A stretch of 64,000 nt of DNA. Source: an uncultured Acholeplasmatales bacterium (lineage in GTDB: Bacteria; Bacillota_I; Bacilli_A; Acholeplasmatales; Anaeroplasmataceae). A program made the translations under genes and the position numbers. Below the pieces are notes generated by a model. It was not told where the DNA came from. It was given only the letters and a program-made list of their open reading frames with translations, and did not search any database. Below, in pieces: positions 7,624 through 15,832 of the stretch (positions are counted from its first letter, which is position 1; each line of letters begins with the position of its first letter). The stretch covers positions 1 through 64,000 of the forward strand of contig CALUXR010000004.1 of the NCBI GenBank assembly GCA_944324795.1, read 5' to 3'.

Positions 7624-8712
7624 CTAAAATTCAAATAGGCAGGTCAACAATTCCACTACTATTCCATTCCCCGCCATTTTATAAAGTTGAGTGTTGCTGA
7701 ATTCATTGATTACCTTATCTATCTCTTCATCACACCACCCCATAAGTCGCCAACATTCTCTAGGAGTTAGTCTTCTAATGGATATAAGTTCATCCTTATC
7801 ATCTACGACTACTCCTATATCAGTTACCGATGTTTTGATAGTTGGAATCATCGATTTTTGAACCACTCCCCTTTTTGATGGACATCTATTTGTATAGACT
7901 CCATCACCTACTTCAGCTAATGCATAGCCTTCCTTGGTTGCTTGTGGAACAATAATGTAATTATCTGTTGGCCTGTAGCCGGCGTGGGTCGTTATGGCAA
8001 AAGCATAGTCGGTTTCATTCATATATTTTGGTCTAAATCTCAATCCACGAATGAGCCCGTGCCTATCTTTCATATCAGTAAAGCAAGTGATGAGTTTCTT
8101 GCTTAGAAAATATTTCTCATCTACATCATTTTCTAATAGTTCTGCAAGCTTTTTTGTTAAAGGAGTAGGTTTAGGGAATTCGTAGTGTGCATCCTTATCT
8201 CTAATAGAAATCATGAAACATCGCTCTCGATTTTGAGGAATGCCATAGTCTTTAGCGTTAAGAATCTTGTAGAAATTTTTATAGCCTAACGAATCTAGAT
8301 AGTCTAACCAAACTTGAAATAATGGCATGAATTTCTTCGATACTATGTTTTTCACGTTTTCCATCAATAAATATTTAGGAAGTTCATCATTTTTCTTTGC
8401 TACTTCAAGCAGTCTTTGAACTTCCCATAAAAGCGATGAATGTGTACCACTTCCTTTGTCAAATCCTTTCCTTTTCCCTGCTAAACTAATATCAGTGCAA
8501 GGAAATGAATAAGTCCATAAATCAGCTTTAGGTAATCTTTCTATTTCTCTTATATCACCTAAATTATTGGTTGAACCATGAAGTAACTCATAAGCTCTAC
8601 TTGCATATTTATCATTCTCACTTATTGCTACTGCTTCATGTTCTATATTTGCTCTTTTTAATGCTTCTCTTTGGCATCCAACACCAGCAAATAGCTCTAT
8701 AACTTTAATCAT
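7624..8712 (-). CDS. second C5 cytosine DNA methyltransferase (phage/orphan type)
   Basis: 362 residues from the ATG at 8712 with GAGAGGTG upstream (a GTG at 8724 also exists). Motifs: I VIELFAGVGCQREAL, IV SFPCTDISLAGKRKGF, VI LLMENVKNI, VIII QNRERCFMI, IX RRLTPRECWRLMG, X QLYKMAGNGIVVEL. The long segment between VIII and IX (residues ~185-320) is the recognition domain. It looks more like phage orphan methyltransferases than the operon enzyme. It is separated from the HTH gene by 137 nt and a promoter, with no clear terminator between. It may supply the second methylation needed for an asymmetric site, or protect the element from host nucleases. Confidence 0.92.
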   Translation of the reverse strand: MIKVIELFAGVGCQREALKRANIEHEAVAISENDKYASRAYELLHGSTNNLGDIREIERLPKADLWTYSFPCTDISLAGKRKGFDKGSGTHSSLLWEVQRLLEVAKKNDELPKYLLMENVKNIVSKKFMPLFQVWLDYLDSLGYKNFYKILNAKDYGIPQNRERCFMISIRDKDAHYEFPKPTPLTKKLAELLENDVDEKYFLSKKLITCFTDMKDRHGLIRGLRFRPKYMNETDYAFAITTHAGYRPTDNYIIVPQATKEGYALAEVGDGVYTNRCPSKRGVVQKSMIPTIKTSVTDIGVVVDDKDELISIRRLTPRECWRLMGWCDEEIDKVINEFSNTQLYKMAGNGIVVELLTCLFEF

Positions 8713-8791
8713 TTTAATAAACACCTCTCAAAGTCTTTAGAACTTCAAAAGGCATTTATTTCGGTTAAATTAACAATTTAAAAAGGGGTGT

Positions 8792-8918
8792 CATTTTTCT
8801 AGTAGGGTTTCGTTTTTCTAGTAGTCTAACGTTTTTCTAGTAGGGGCATCGTTTATCTAGTAGAACTAAAATTAGAAAATCTATAGGTTCGAATCAATTT
8901 ATATCTACTAGCAAAACG
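8792..8918. repeat. five-copy 14-mer array: four direct repeats plus one inverted
   Basis: Copies of CGTTTTTCTAGTAG (one or two mismatches) start at 8792, 8811, 8830 and 8850, that is every 19-20 bp, about two helical turns. A fifth copy in inverted orientation is at 8905-8918 (CTACTAGCAAAACG). No gene covers them. The position beside the 3' end of a tRNA gene at the edge of an acquired island suits arm-type binding sites of a tyrosine integrase. The integrase itself is not in this window. Confidence 0.75.
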
Positions 8919-8920
8919 CC

Positions 8921-8950
8921 AAAAATAAAAAAATGCCCGATTTCTCGAGC
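8921..8950 (-). terminator. intrinsic terminator of tRNA-Leu
   Basis: On the minus strand GCTCGA, a GAAA tetraloop and TCGGGC (one G-T pair) form a hairpin, followed by a T-rich run. It is about 54 nt past the tRNA 3' end. Confidence 0.8.
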
Positions 8951-9003
8951 AAATATCGCTAATTTTGACACCCTTTAATTGTATCAAAATGTTAGTTATA
9001 AGA

Positions 9004-9087
9004 TGGTGCGGGTAACAGGACTCGAACCTGCACGCCGGGGGCACTAGGTTCTAAGCCTAGCGCGTCTACCAATTTCGCCATACCCGC
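9004..9087 (-). tRNA. tRNA-Leu (anticodon UAG)
   Basis: An 84-nt class II tRNA including an encoded CCA. The acceptor stem GCGGGTA pairs with TACCCGC; the anticodon stem CTAGG/CCTAG encloses a loop CTTAGAA with anticodon TAG; a long variable arm and a GGTTCGAGTCC T-arm follow. It reads CTA and other CTN leucine codons. The 3' end faces the accessory island, so it is the likely attachment site of the element to its left. It starts 17 nt after the dnaE stop codon. Confidence 0.97.
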
Positions 9088-9098
9088 AAGCAACGGTT

Positions 9099-9127
9099 AT
9101 GATATCATAAAGTTTTGTTAAAGTCAA
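9099..9127 (-). promoter_or_regulatory. tRNA-Leu promoter overlapping the dnaE stop codon
   Basis: On the minus strand TTGACT (9127-9122), a 17-nt spacer and TATCAT (9104-9099) end about 11 nt before the tRNA 5' end. The spacer holds the last codons and stop of dnaE. Confidence 0.65.
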
Positions 9128-12062
9128 GTTTTTTTACAAAACTAATGTTGCAGGTTGGGGCGTAATCTTTATTATTTTTATAAATAAACCCAATTTGGTA
9201 AATATCATTTATATTTATTAAATCTTTTACCTCATTATATAAATCATTAAATATAACAAATGGCAATTCAAAAGTATCATCATAAATCAAGCCTTTTAAT
9301 ATTAAGCCATTCCTAGTTTTATTTTCTTTTAAATTGCTAAATTTAATAATAGCCATTGTATTTATATTTGGTTTTATTAGATTTAAACTTATTAAATTAT
9401 ATTTTATTCTAATGTTTTTTATAGGTTTAGTAGGATCATATTTCATATTAAATCCTAAAACTTCTTTTTCTTTTTTAATTAACACTTCATCACTATAATC
9501 TTTATTTTCTTTTATTAAATCATTGCCAAGTAATGAATCAATTAAATTTACTTCAACACTGTTATGTTCAACTAATTCTTTTGTAGTTTTATTAAAATCA
9601 CTAAAAGCCCCTGCATATGCTAAATTAATAATATTAGATTCTGAAAGTTGTAAACGCATAATAAAATCTTCATAATTTTTAAAAGGAGTTTTATTTCTTT
9701 CATTTACTATTTTACTAGCAATTTGTAAGCCAATTCCTGATACTGCTTCAAGTGGCAAATATAATTTATTGTTTTTATAGACGAATTTTAAAGATGAAAT
9801 ATTAACATTAGGACTTGTAACTTCTAAACCATGACTTTTTGCATATTTTATATAACTATATAAAGTTTCACTACTGCCTATTACATTATCTAATATCTTA
9901 GACATAAATAACGGAAAATGATGCACTTTTAAATAAGCCATTTCATATGCTACATGCGCATATGCTACACTATGAGCTTTATTAAAACCATAGTTAGCAA
10001 ATTTAACAATTAAATCAAAAATCGTCTCACATAATTTTAAATCATAACCTCTTTTACAAGCTGAATTAATAAAATCACTTCTTAATTCTTCCATTTTTAA
10101 TTTATCTTTATCGCTTATAGCCCTTCTTAAAATATCAGCTTTACCAAGAGAGTAGCCAGCAAATTTAGTGGCTATTAAAATGATTTGTTCTTGATAGACA
10201 ATAATTCCATAAGTTTCTTTTAAAATTGGTTCTAAATCAGGATGTAAATATGTAAATGGTTTACCATGTTTTCTCGCAATAAATTCATCAATATTATCCA
10301 TCGGTCCTGGTCGATATAAAGCTAATACAGCGACTAAATCAGTAAATTTAGTTGGTTTTAGTTTTAATAATACATTTCTAATACCATTTGATTCTAATTG
10401 AAATAATCCTAATGTATCTGCACGTTGTAACATTTTATAAACTTTATTATCACAAAGTGATACATTTCTAAAGTCTTTTTGATTAATATTGGCTTCTTCT
10501 AAAACGCTTGCGATAATATTTAGATTTCTAATACCTAAAAAATCCATTTTTAATAAGCCTAATTGTTTTAAATCATCATATTCTAATTCAGATTGTAAAA
10601 GACCATTAGGGCCTTTTTGTAAAGGAATAACTTCTCTTAAATCCACCCCAGCCATAATAATACCTGCCGCGTGGGTTGAAGTATTCCTTGGTAAGCCATC
10701 AAGACCATTTATTATATATAAAACATTATATATATCTTTATCATATTTATATATCTCAAGTAATTTTAAAATATTATTACTAGCTAATAAATTATTTAAT
10801 TCTTTAATTTGTTTTTCTCCTAAATGGTAAATTCTTGCTACATCGCGAAGACTACTTTTATAAGAAAAAGTTCCAAACGTCGTAATGCTTACAACATGAT
10901 GTTCGCCATATTTTTCTTTAACATAATCAATAACTAAATCTCTTTTATTATCAGGGAAATCAGTATCAATATCTGGCATGCTGATACGCATCGGATTTAA
11001 AAATCTTTCAAATAATAAATCAAAGTCAAGTGGACAAACTTCTGTAATTCCAAGTGCATAAGCAACTAAAGATGAAGCTGCACTACCTCGCCCCGGACCA
11101 ACATAAATATTATTTTTTTTAGCCCATTTTATAAAATCCCAAACAATTAAAAAATAATCTTCATAATGCATTTTATTTATAATATTTAATTCATATTCTA
11201 ATCTTTTAAAATATATATTTCTATCAACATTACGTTTAATTAATCTTTTTTCTAAGCCTTTTTTAGCTAAACTAGTTAAAAAATTACTACAAGGAATATC
11301 ACTTTTATATTTAGGCAAAACTTCTTTTTTATCAATATTAATATTTATGCTTTCTACTAAATTTTTGGTGTTTAAAAATAATTCTTCATTGTCATTTATA
11401 AAATCATCATTCCATTTAAAAAAGCTATAATCACCACTACTATTATCTGTTTTATTATCTAATGCTTTTAATAAATCATAAATTATTTTATCTTCTTCTT
11501 TTAAATATTTCATTTGATGTAGATAAACACTAATTATTCCTAAATTACGAGCTAAAGCTACAGCTTCTAAATTGATATTAGCTAAATTAGGATTTTGAAG
11601 ACTAACACCTAAATAAAACATCTTAAAATTATTTTTATAAAATTTTAATTTATCATAAGCTTCATTAGCCATTGAATTAAGACTATTTATTATAAAACTT
11701 TTATTTGTTACTAAAATAAAATAAATACCTTCTTGATTTTCTTTTAAATATGATAGATCAAGACTACTTAATTTATTCTTAGTTTCAATCTTTAATAAAT
11801 TAGAAAAACCTATATCATTATAAGGATATAATAAGAAAGTATTTTCTTCTAAATCAAGATTTAAATTAATTTCTAAGCCAATAATTGGTTTAATGTTATT
11901 TTTTTTACATAAATTATAAAACTTTAAATAACCATATAAATTAGAATCAGTAATCGATAAAAAATCATAATTATATTTAATTGCGTAATCAATATATTTA
12001 GTTAAAGGTGTGGCATTATTTAAAAGATTATATTCGCTTTGACCATATAAAAAACCTTTCAC
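9105..12062 (-). CDS. dnaE: DNA polymerase III alpha subunit, DnaE type
   Basis: 985 residues, somewhat shorter than the usual ~1,100. The N-terminal PHP domain is degenerate: the usual His-rich opening is replaced by GFLYGQSEYNLL and SITDSNLYG, so metal-dependent proofreading is unlikely. The polymerase core is intact: GPGRGSAASSLVAY, catalytic aspartates in MPDIDTDFPD, STHAAGI, LYRPGPMDNI, and FNKAHSVAYAHVAYEMAYLK. A short OB-like region closes the protein. It starts with GTG at 12062 after GGAAG and ends just before the tRNA. It lies 33 nt downstream of the surface-protein gene and may share its transcript. Role: replicative or lagging-strand polymerase in Bacillota, normally beside PolC. 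Confidence 0.97.
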   Translation of the reverse strand: MKGFLYGQSEYNLLNNATPLTKYIDYAIKYNYDFLSITDSNLYGYLKFYNLCKKNNIKPIIGLEINLNLDLEENTFLLYPYNDIGFSNLLKIETKNKLSSLDLSYLKENQEGIYFILVTNKSFIINSLNSMANEAYDKLKFYKNNFKMFYLGVSLQNPNLANINLEAVALARNLGIISVYLHQMKYLKEEDKIIYDLLKALDNKTDNSSGDYSFFKWNDDFINDNEELFLNTKNLVESININIDKKEVLPKYKSDIPCSNFLTSLAKKGLEKRLIKRNVDRNIYFKRLEYELNIINKMHYEDYFLIVWDFIKWAKKNNIYVGPGRGSAASSLVAYALGITEVCPLDFDLLFERFLNPMRISMPDIDTDFPDNKRDLVIDYVKEKYGEHHVVSITTFGTFSYKSSLRDVARIYHLGEKQIKELNNLLASNNILKLLEIYKYDKDIYNVLYIINGLDGLPRNTSTHAAGIIMAGVDLREVIPLQKGPNGLLQSELEYDDLKQLGLLKMDFLGIRNLNIIASVLEEANINQKDFRNVSLCDNKVYKMLQRADTLGLFQLESNGIRNVLLKLKPTKFTDLVAVLALYRPGPMDNIDEFIARKHGKPFTYLHPDLEPILKETYGIIVYQEQIILIATKFAGYSLGKADILRRAISDKDKLKMEELRSDFINSACKRGYDLKLCETIFDLIVKFANYGFNKAHSVAYAHVAYEMAYLKVHHFPLFMSKILDNVIGSSETLYSYIKYAKSHGLEVTSPNVNISSLKFVYKNNKLYLPLEAVSGIGLQIASKIVNERNKTPFKNYEDFIMRLQLSESNIINLAYAGAFSDFNKTTKELVEHNSVEVNLIDSLLGNDLIKENKDYSDEVLIKKEKEVLGFNMKYDPTKPIKNIRIKYNLISLNLIKPNINTMAIIKFSNLKENKTRNGLILKGLIYDDTFELPFVIFNDLYNEVKDLININDIYQIGFIYKNNKDYAPTCNISFVKKLDFNKTL

Positions 12063-12095
12063 AATACCACTTCCTTGATTAATATTTTAGCATAA

Positions 12096-13529
12096 CTATT
12101 CTAAATTAGATAGTTTTTTCTTATTTTTATAACGAATTAAATAATATGTTAATCCTCCTATTAAAACTACTCCTAATACAACAATTATAATAATATTAAA
12201 AACATTTAAAGTATTATTTCCTTTATCTACAACTTCAACTTTAATATATGCATTATTATAAAGGCCACTGCTATTAAAAACAGTAACATTTAAATAATAA
12301 ATACCAGCTTCTTTATTATTAAATTTTTCTGTATCAACACTAATATTATTTCTTACATTCGGATCACTATCATCTACTACTTCAATATAATCATTAAAAT
12401 CTATACTTTCACCAGCATTTATTACAACATCTATCGTCTTAATTTCTGGGGCTTTATCAGTTACATAATTTACTAACAATTTCTTTTCACTAACATTACC
12501 ACTGCTATCACTTACTTTATATATTACATCATAACTTCCAACCGCTAATTTTATTTGACTAAAATCTATTTCAACTTGTTCCGTCAAATCAAATATTCCA
12601 TCTTTAGCTTCTACTAAAAAAGTTTTAAAAAAATCTGGATTTGGTTCTGTTTTATAATCTAAACTTATATTATCACATGTTAAAGTTATAGTAGGCGGAA
12701 CTTCATCTACTACCCTTACAGTTACTTTATAACTTGAAAAATTACCTTGTTTATCGTGAAATGTAAAAGTGACAATATTATCACCAGTTTGATTTATATC
12801 AAATTTGTCATAGCTGATTGTAGATGTACAATCTTTATCTATTTCATCTATAGCTTTAAAATATTCTTTAAAGTCAACTTCCTCTTCTCGCTCAACTTCA
12901 ATGATGTCATTATCGCCTAAAAAAGTAATAACAGGTCCATTATTATCCTCAACAACCACTTTTAATGTCTTTTTTGTTTCATTACCAGAAATATCAACTG
13001 CCCTTATTTTAACTTCATATGTTCCTATTTCTTTATAATTGACATCACTATCGTCATAATCACTTATATATCCATCTAAATTATCACGAACAGTATAAAA
13101 TTGTTTATAATCAATTTTAGCACTATTTAAAGGTATCTTAATAGTATCTTTAATTAAATTGATGGTTGGATAAACTGTATCAATAACTTTAAATGTAATT
13201 AGTTGTTTATAATTATTACAAGTTCCCGGTCGATATCTACTTTCATTAGCCTTGTACCAAACCTTATATTCACCAGGCTTTGATGTATCGATATCTTTAT
13301 AATAATAAAGCCAATCGCCATTTCTATTATAACTAATATTTGCATCTTGAAGTTCTATTCCATCTTTATATAATTTAGCTTTAGGAATGTCATCATATGC
13401 ATTAATTGAGGCATATAAAGGCACTTCAATATATGTGTTTTCCCATTCATAGCGCCATTCTGTAGCTAAAACTTTAACATTTAAAATAATTATTAAAAAG
13501 ATACTAAATATAAATATTATTTTTTTCAT
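12096..13529 (-). CDS. membrane-anchored surface protein with Ig-like (DUF5011-type) repeats
   Basis: 477 residues. A signal peptide (KKIIFIFSIFLIIILNVKVLA) is followed by a ~90-residue leading domain and about four Ig-like repeats of 75-85 residues, each with VDFKEYF/AKDG and GTYEVKI-type strands as in DUF5011/bacterial Ig-like domains. A C-terminal transmembrane helix (residues ~445-467) and a Lys-rich tail KNKKKLSNLE anchor it; there is no LPXTG. It overlaps the regulator gene by 4 nt (ATGA), so both are made together. Likely exposed on the cell surface for binding or adhesion; the ligand is unknown. The regulator's promoter carries the element shared with recA and comEA, which raises a possible role in competence. 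Confidence 0.8.
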   Translation of the reverse strand: MKKIIFIFSIFLIIILNVKVLATEWRYEWENTYIEVPLYASINAYDDIPKAKLYKDGIELQDANISYNRNGDWLYYYKDIDTSKPGEYKVWYKANESRYRPGTCNNYKQLITFKVIDTVYPTINLIKDTIKIPLNSAKIDYKQFYTVRDNLDGYISDYDDSDVNYKEIGTYEVKIRAVDISGNETKKTLKVVVEDNNGPVITFLGDNDIIEVEREEEVDFKEYFKAIDEIDKDCTSTISYDKFDINQTGDNIVTFTFHDKQGNFSSYKVTVRVVDEVPPTITLTCDNISLDYKTEPNPDFFKTFLVEAKDGIFDLTEQVEIDFSQIKLAVGSYDVIYKVSDSSGNVSEKKLLVNYVTDKAPEIKTIDVVINAGESIDFNDYIEVVDDSDPNVRNNISVDTEKFNNKEAGIYYLNVTVFNSSGLYNNAYIKVEVVDKGNNTLNVFNIIIIVVLGVVLIGGLTYYLIRYKNKKKLSNLE

Positions 13530-14704
13530 AAGGCCTCCACTATCTCTTCACAACCAATTAAATCTAAATACATATTATAAAATCTTTTATATTTAGCTGG
13601 TCTAATTATATCCTTAGCTACTTCTTTTAAATAAAATTTGGCTAAACCTAAATGTGATTTTAAGATAACATATGGATAACAAATATCAATTAAAAATTCA
13701 AATGCCTTATCTAAATCAGTACTTTTGTAATATAAATATTTATAATACATTTTAATTTCTGTTTTTAATTTTGTCTTATCTATTTTATTTAACAAATCTT
13801 CTTTATTTGTTATTAATAAATACGGTATTAATGTCAATTCATTTAAATTAAATTCATTAATATCATTTAATTTTTGTTTAGTTGTAATTTGATACATCAC
13901 CTCTAAATTATAAATCAAATTTTTATCAGCTATTTTTAATTTAGTTTCTTGATACATTTTTTCATCTTTAATCTTAAGATAATATAGCCCCATATAATAA
14001 TTGATTCTATCCAAATTTAAATTTTCTCCATATTTATTCTTTTCTAAACATAATAAATTATAATACCTATAAACTCTTGGACTACTGATCGTTAATGATA
14101 CCTCTACTAACACTTCTAAAATAATAGCTTTAAAATAATTAACATCAAAAGAAAAATCTAATGCTAATTTTAAATAATCAAAAGCTTCAACATATTCTTT
14201 AGTTAAAAATTTATATATGCCATAAAAACCCGAAAAAATCATCAAATCAAAATCACTAAGTGAACCAACAAGACGCCATATTTTATTTATAGCTGTTAAT
14301 GCCGAACTAAGATTTCCTAAATTTAGGTTGAATATCAATCTTACAAGCTCACTTCGATAATTATCTAGCCCTTCTAAACGAATTAAATATTCTTTTTCTT
14401 TTTCAACATCTGTAAAAAAGTAATATTTAATAGCTTCATTTAATAAATCATGTGATTTTAATAAATATGATATTTTCTCTTCTGAAATATTTACTTTCTT
14501 ACATATTTCTTTTAAATATTTAGAACTTGGCTTTACTTGATTTCGTTCAATCTTACATAAATAAGAAACACTACAATCATCGCTAGCTACAGATTGCAAA
14601 GTTAAATCAAGAGCTAAACGATGTCTTTTAATTTCAGCTCCTAATGCTTCATAATTATATTTAATTGTTTTATTTCTTCTTATTATTTCATTTTTTAATT
14701 CCAT
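13526..14704 (-). CDS. XRE-family regulator with helical-repeat C-terminal domain
   Basis: 392 residues. Residues ~20-82 are a Cro/CI-type HTH (LGAEIKRHRLALDLTLQSVA, CSVSYLCKIERNQVKPSSKYL). The rest is entirely helical with TPR-like spacing, as in Rgg/PlcR/ComR-type (RRNPP) peptide-sensing regulators, though no exact family can be fixed. The ATG at 14704 follows GAGGTG. Transcription probably starts from the 31-bp element at 14721-14751, and a 15-bp palindrome sits just upstream. It is coupled to the surface-protein gene. Confidence 0.75.
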   Translation of the reverse strand: MELKNEIIRRNKTIKYNYEALGAEIKRHRLALDLTLQSVASDDCSVSYLCKIERNQVKPSSKYLKEICKKVNISEEKISYLLKSHDLLNEAIKYYFFTDVEKEKEYLIRLEGLDNYRSELVRLIFNLNLGNLSSALTAINKIWRLVGSLSDFDLMIFSGFYGIYKFLTKEYVEAFDYLKLALDFSFDVNYFKAIILEVLVEVSLTISSPRVYRYYNLLCLEKNKYGENLNLDRINYYMGLYYLKIKDEKMYQETKLKIADKNLIYNLEVMYQITTKQKLNDINEFNLNELTLIPYLLITNKEDLLNKIDKTKLKTEIKMYYKYLYYKSTDLDKAFEFLIDICYPYVILKSHLGLAKFYLKEVAKDIIRPAKYKRFYNMYLDLIGCEEIVEAL

Positions 14705-14720
14705 ATTTCTTGCACCTCAT

Positions 14721-14751
14721 ATAATATATAGACAAAAATTGTTATTTTTTT
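14721..14751 (-). promoter_or_regulatory. shared 31-bp promoter element, copy 1 (regulator/surface-protein operon)
   Basis: On the minus strand it reads A7-T, six variable bases, TTTTTGTC, then TATATATTAT. It matches the copies before recA (44390-44420) and comEA (48885-48915) at 27 of 31 positions in all three, and ends 16 nt before the start codon. A T-tract followed by a TATATTAT-like -10 suggests a promoter for a dedicated factor. Confidence 0.8.
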
Positions 14752-14759
14752 AAGTAAAT

Positions 14760-14774
14760 ATGCTTAATAAGCAT
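14760..14774. promoter_or_regulatory. palindromic operator candidate between divergent regulators
   Basis: A perfect 15-bp inverted repeat ATGCTTA-A-TAAGCAT lies between the XRE regulator (minus) and the WYL regulator (plus). It is upstream of copy 1 of the shared element and over the -35 area of the WYL promoter, so either regulator could bind here. Confidence 0.45.
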
Positions 14775-14790
14775 AATTTTTTTAAAAATA

Positions 14791-14799
14791 TGCTATAAT
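14791..14799 (+). promoter_or_regulatory. extended -10 promoter of the WYL gene
   Basis: TGCTATAAT at 14791-14799 is an extended -10 box (TGn plus TATAAT). With a start site near 14806, the leader would be only about 10 nt; GGTGA (14806-14810) precedes the ATG. Confidence 0.6.
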
Positions 14800-14814
14800 C
14801 ATAACGGTGATACG

Positions 14815-15789
14815 ATGAATGATTTGTTAAAAATTAAAGTTAATTTAGATAAAAATAGTTATAGTAAATTATGTGAAGATATTAAATTATTTAATATTAT
14901 TAAAAATAATGGAGAAATTAATAAAAATAAATTTTTAAATCTTTTATATAAAAATTATTATGAAATGTTTCAAGATAAAATCGATTTACAAACTAAAAAA
15001 ATAAAAGAAATCTTAAAAGAGGAAAATATTAATGATGAGCTATGTTTAAAAATTAGTCATGAATTAATAAATAGTAATATTTCAAATACATATCAAACAT
15101 CTTCTATTACTTTTACACTTGATTCTTCTAATACTACTATTTTTATGAATATGAAAATAAATTATAGTGATTCTGCTTATTTTAGAAATTTAATTTATTA
15201 TTATTTATTAAATCCTCAATATAAAAGAGAAGAAATAATTTATAAAGATATTGTTGATAATCTTAATTTAGCTATTAGAGATAATAAAATAATAAGTTTT
15301 AAGAATAATGAAAATATTATTAATTTAAGACCATATAAAATAGCTACTACTAAAGAAGAATTATATAGTTATTTAATTGGAATTTTAGATAATGATAAAG
15401 TTATGTCTATTAATATTAGTAAAATTAAAAATTTGTTTATTACTAATGATAATTTTAAATTTAATCAAGAACAAATTTCTTTATTAGATAAAAATATTGA
15501 ACTAGGAGTAAATTTTCCATTTAATGAATTATGTGATGCAGTAATAACTTTAAATAACTATGGAATTAAAAATTATAATAAACGTTATTTACATCGACCA
15601 AAAGTTGAAAAAATAGTTGGTAATGATTATTATTTTAATTGTAGTATCGATCAATTATATTTTTATTTTATAGCTTTTGGTGATACATTTGTTGTAAAAA
15701 AACCTGTTGAATTAGCTAAAAGATTTTATAATAAATTTAAGAAAGCAAAAAATAACTTTTATAATGAATATCAAAAAAATATTGAATAA
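14815..15789 (+). CDS. WYL-domain transcriptional regulator
   Basis: 324 residues. The N-terminal ~60 residues are helical and may be a ribbon-helix-helix or HTH DNA-binding part (LLKIKVNLDKNSYSKLCEDI). Residues ~160-225 show a WYL-type beta domain (KIISFKNNENIINLRPYKIA, then YSYLIGI, then SKIKNLFITNDNF). The last ~60 residues form the WCX tail (HRPKVEKIVGNDYYFNCS, then YFYFIAFGD). WYL proteins bind ligands, often nucleic acids or nucleotides, and control transcription in stress and defence. It is a single-gene unit, divergent from the XRE regulator and convergent with the GNAT gene. Confidence 0.7.
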   Translation: MNDLLKIKVNLDKNSYSKLCEDIKLFNIIKNNGEINKNKFLNLLYKNYYEMFQDKIDLQTKKIKEILKEENINDELCLKISHELINSNISNTYQTSSITFTLDSSNTTIFMNMKINYSDSAYFRNLIYYYLLNPQYKREEIIYKDIVDNLNLAIRDNKIISFKNNENIINLRPYKIATTKEELYSYLIGILDNDKVMSINISKIKNLFITNDNFKFNQEQISLLDKNIELGVNFPFNELCDAVITLNNYGIKNYNKRYLHRPKVEKIVGNDYYFNCSIDQLYFYFIAFGDTFVVKKPVELAKRFYNKFKKAKNNFYNEYQKNIE

Positions 15790-15815
15790 AAAAGACTCCT
15801 TATTAATAAAGAGTC
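15788..15815 (-). terminator. terminator of the GNAT gene
   Basis: GACTC (15794-15798) pairs with GAGTC (15811-15815) through a long AT stem. The T-run on the minus strand (complement of 15788-15793) shows that it serves the GNAT gene; it may also slow plus-strand transcription leaving the WYL gene. Confidence 0.75.
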
Positions 15816-15832
15816 ATATATAACGTTATTTC

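Larger units (their letters stand above)
8773..8982. repeat. imperfect inverted repeat bracketing the direct-repeat array
   Basis: The sequence at 8773-8793 (ending GGGGTGTCA) reappears inverted at 8966-8982 (TGACACCC, then TTTAATTGT), with two small gaps. The copies lie at either side of the direct repeats and the tRNA terminator. Confidence 0.45.

Noticed and set aside
7624-8712. frameshift or decay in the second methyltransferase
   Set aside because: All motifs I-X are present in one frame; the gene looks intact.
8792-8863. CRISPR-like array
   Set aside because: The repeat unit is 14 bp with 5-6 bp between copies and there are only four direct copies; no cas genes are seen.
8884-8898. 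tRNA T-arm-like GGTTCGAATC on the plus strand
   Set aside because: The flanks do not pair and no acceptor or anticodon stem is found; chance match.
8853-9044. 63-residue minus-strand frame
   Set aside because: It reads through the tRNA-Leu 3' part and its terminator.
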